Positions 5,962 to 6,222 of a DNA stretch of 6,222 nt are shown in pieces; positions within the stretch are counted from its first letter, which is position 1, and each line of letters opens with the position of its first letter. This stretch comes from Clostridia bacterium (GTDB lineage: Bacteria; Bacillota; Clostridia; Oscillospirales; Ruminococcaceae). Position numbers and translations under genes: made by a program. Under the pieces are notes generated by a model that saw only the letters and a program-made list of their open reading frames with translations, was not told the origin of the DNA and ran no database searches. The stretch spans positions 1-6,222 of the forward strand of contig WFLZ01000006.1 in assembly GCA_009177225.1 (NCBI GenBank), written 5' to 3'.

Positions 5962-6222
5962 ATGGCAGAAAACAGTACACCTGTAAAGAATTTCAGCAGT
6001 GCAGGAGCTGAAAAACTCCGTGAAATGACAGAAAACAGCGATATGTACATTGATTTTCTGAAATTTCAGGGACGTGTATTCAAGCACAGTGCAAGCGTTG
6101 CCCTTGAATTTTTTACGCAGAGACCCGAAGCAAAATTTATTGCAACGAGGGAACAGTGGGCAAAAACAAACCGCACTGTTGCAATGGGAAGTGAAGCTAT
6201 ACGATTTGTTGATTCGGACGGC
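5962..6222 (+). CDS. Large conjugative-element protein, N-terminus, ArdC-like start (runs off right edge)
   Basis: Only the first 87 codons lie in the window, and the frame is open to the edge. The start follows a perfect AAGGAGG site. The peptide begins MAENSTPVKNFSSAGAEKLRE and contains QGRVFKHSASVALEFFTQRP and FIATREQWAKTNRTVAMGS, then EAIRFVD. From memory, this N-terminus heads very large proteins of Clostridia conjugative elements, which further along may carry helicase (SNF2-like), methylase or other domains. The block in which a glutamine-tryptophan is followed by a V-x-x-G-x-x-x-I-x-F pattern resembles the N-terminal ssDNA-binding domain of ArdC-type antirestriction proteins. What lies downstream cannot be seen, so no enzyme activity is claimed. 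It appears somewhat less AT-rich than the genes before it. Confidence 0.7.
   Translation, partial: MAENSTPVKNFSSAGAEKLREMTENSDMYIDFLKFQGRVFKHSASVALEFFTQRPEAKFIATREQWAKTNRTVAMGSEAIRFVDSDG

Overview
The window looks like part of an integrative and conjugative element (or a related plasmid or island) from a low-GC Firmicute, most likely a gut Clostridia/Ruminococcus-type bacterium. The base composition is AT-rich, the ribosome binding sites are AAGGAGG-like, and the gene types (an element-type topoisomerase III, a TraG/VirD4-family coupling ATPase, and the start of a large conjugation-module protein with an ArdC-like N-terminus) fit that setting. Host and element class are inferred from protein style alone.

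Layout. At the left edge, a leftward gene (1-256, cut by the window) is driven by a near-perfect sigma-A promoter (TTGACA, 17 bp, TATAAT). A 17-bp palindrome covers its -10 box. From 338 onward everything reads rightward and looks like one operon: topB (338-2389), a tyrosine-recombinase-like gene that has lost nearly all its catalytic residues (2499-3443), a short TraG/VirD4-like ATPase without membrane helices (3465-4736), an unrecognised 357-residue protein (4795-5868), a possible 18-codon leader peptide (5893-5949), and the beginning of a large element protein (5962 to the right edge). No convincing Rho-independent terminator separates them.

Unexplained structure. (1) A 9-bp dyad, TCAYNRTGA, usually followed by YACA, occurs five times, at or next to every junction downstream of topB. 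(2) Two of those copies form a perfect 11-bp inverted repeat around an 8-bp spacer just upstream of the recombinase-like gene, which is the geometry of a tyrosine-recombinase core site. (3) Directly after the topB stop, and in the same frame, lies a 48-bp remnant encoding the same C-terminal tail as the 357-residue protein. The region just before topB also resembles that gene's leader, so topB appears to sit where a paralogue of that gene once was.

Working together (inference): TopB and the coupling-type ATPase would serve DNA processing and transfer. The recombinase-like protein is more likely a DNA-binding or regulatory protein than an enzyme, and the dyads could be its sites or those of another regulator. 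The 357-residue protein has no assignable role from sequence alone.
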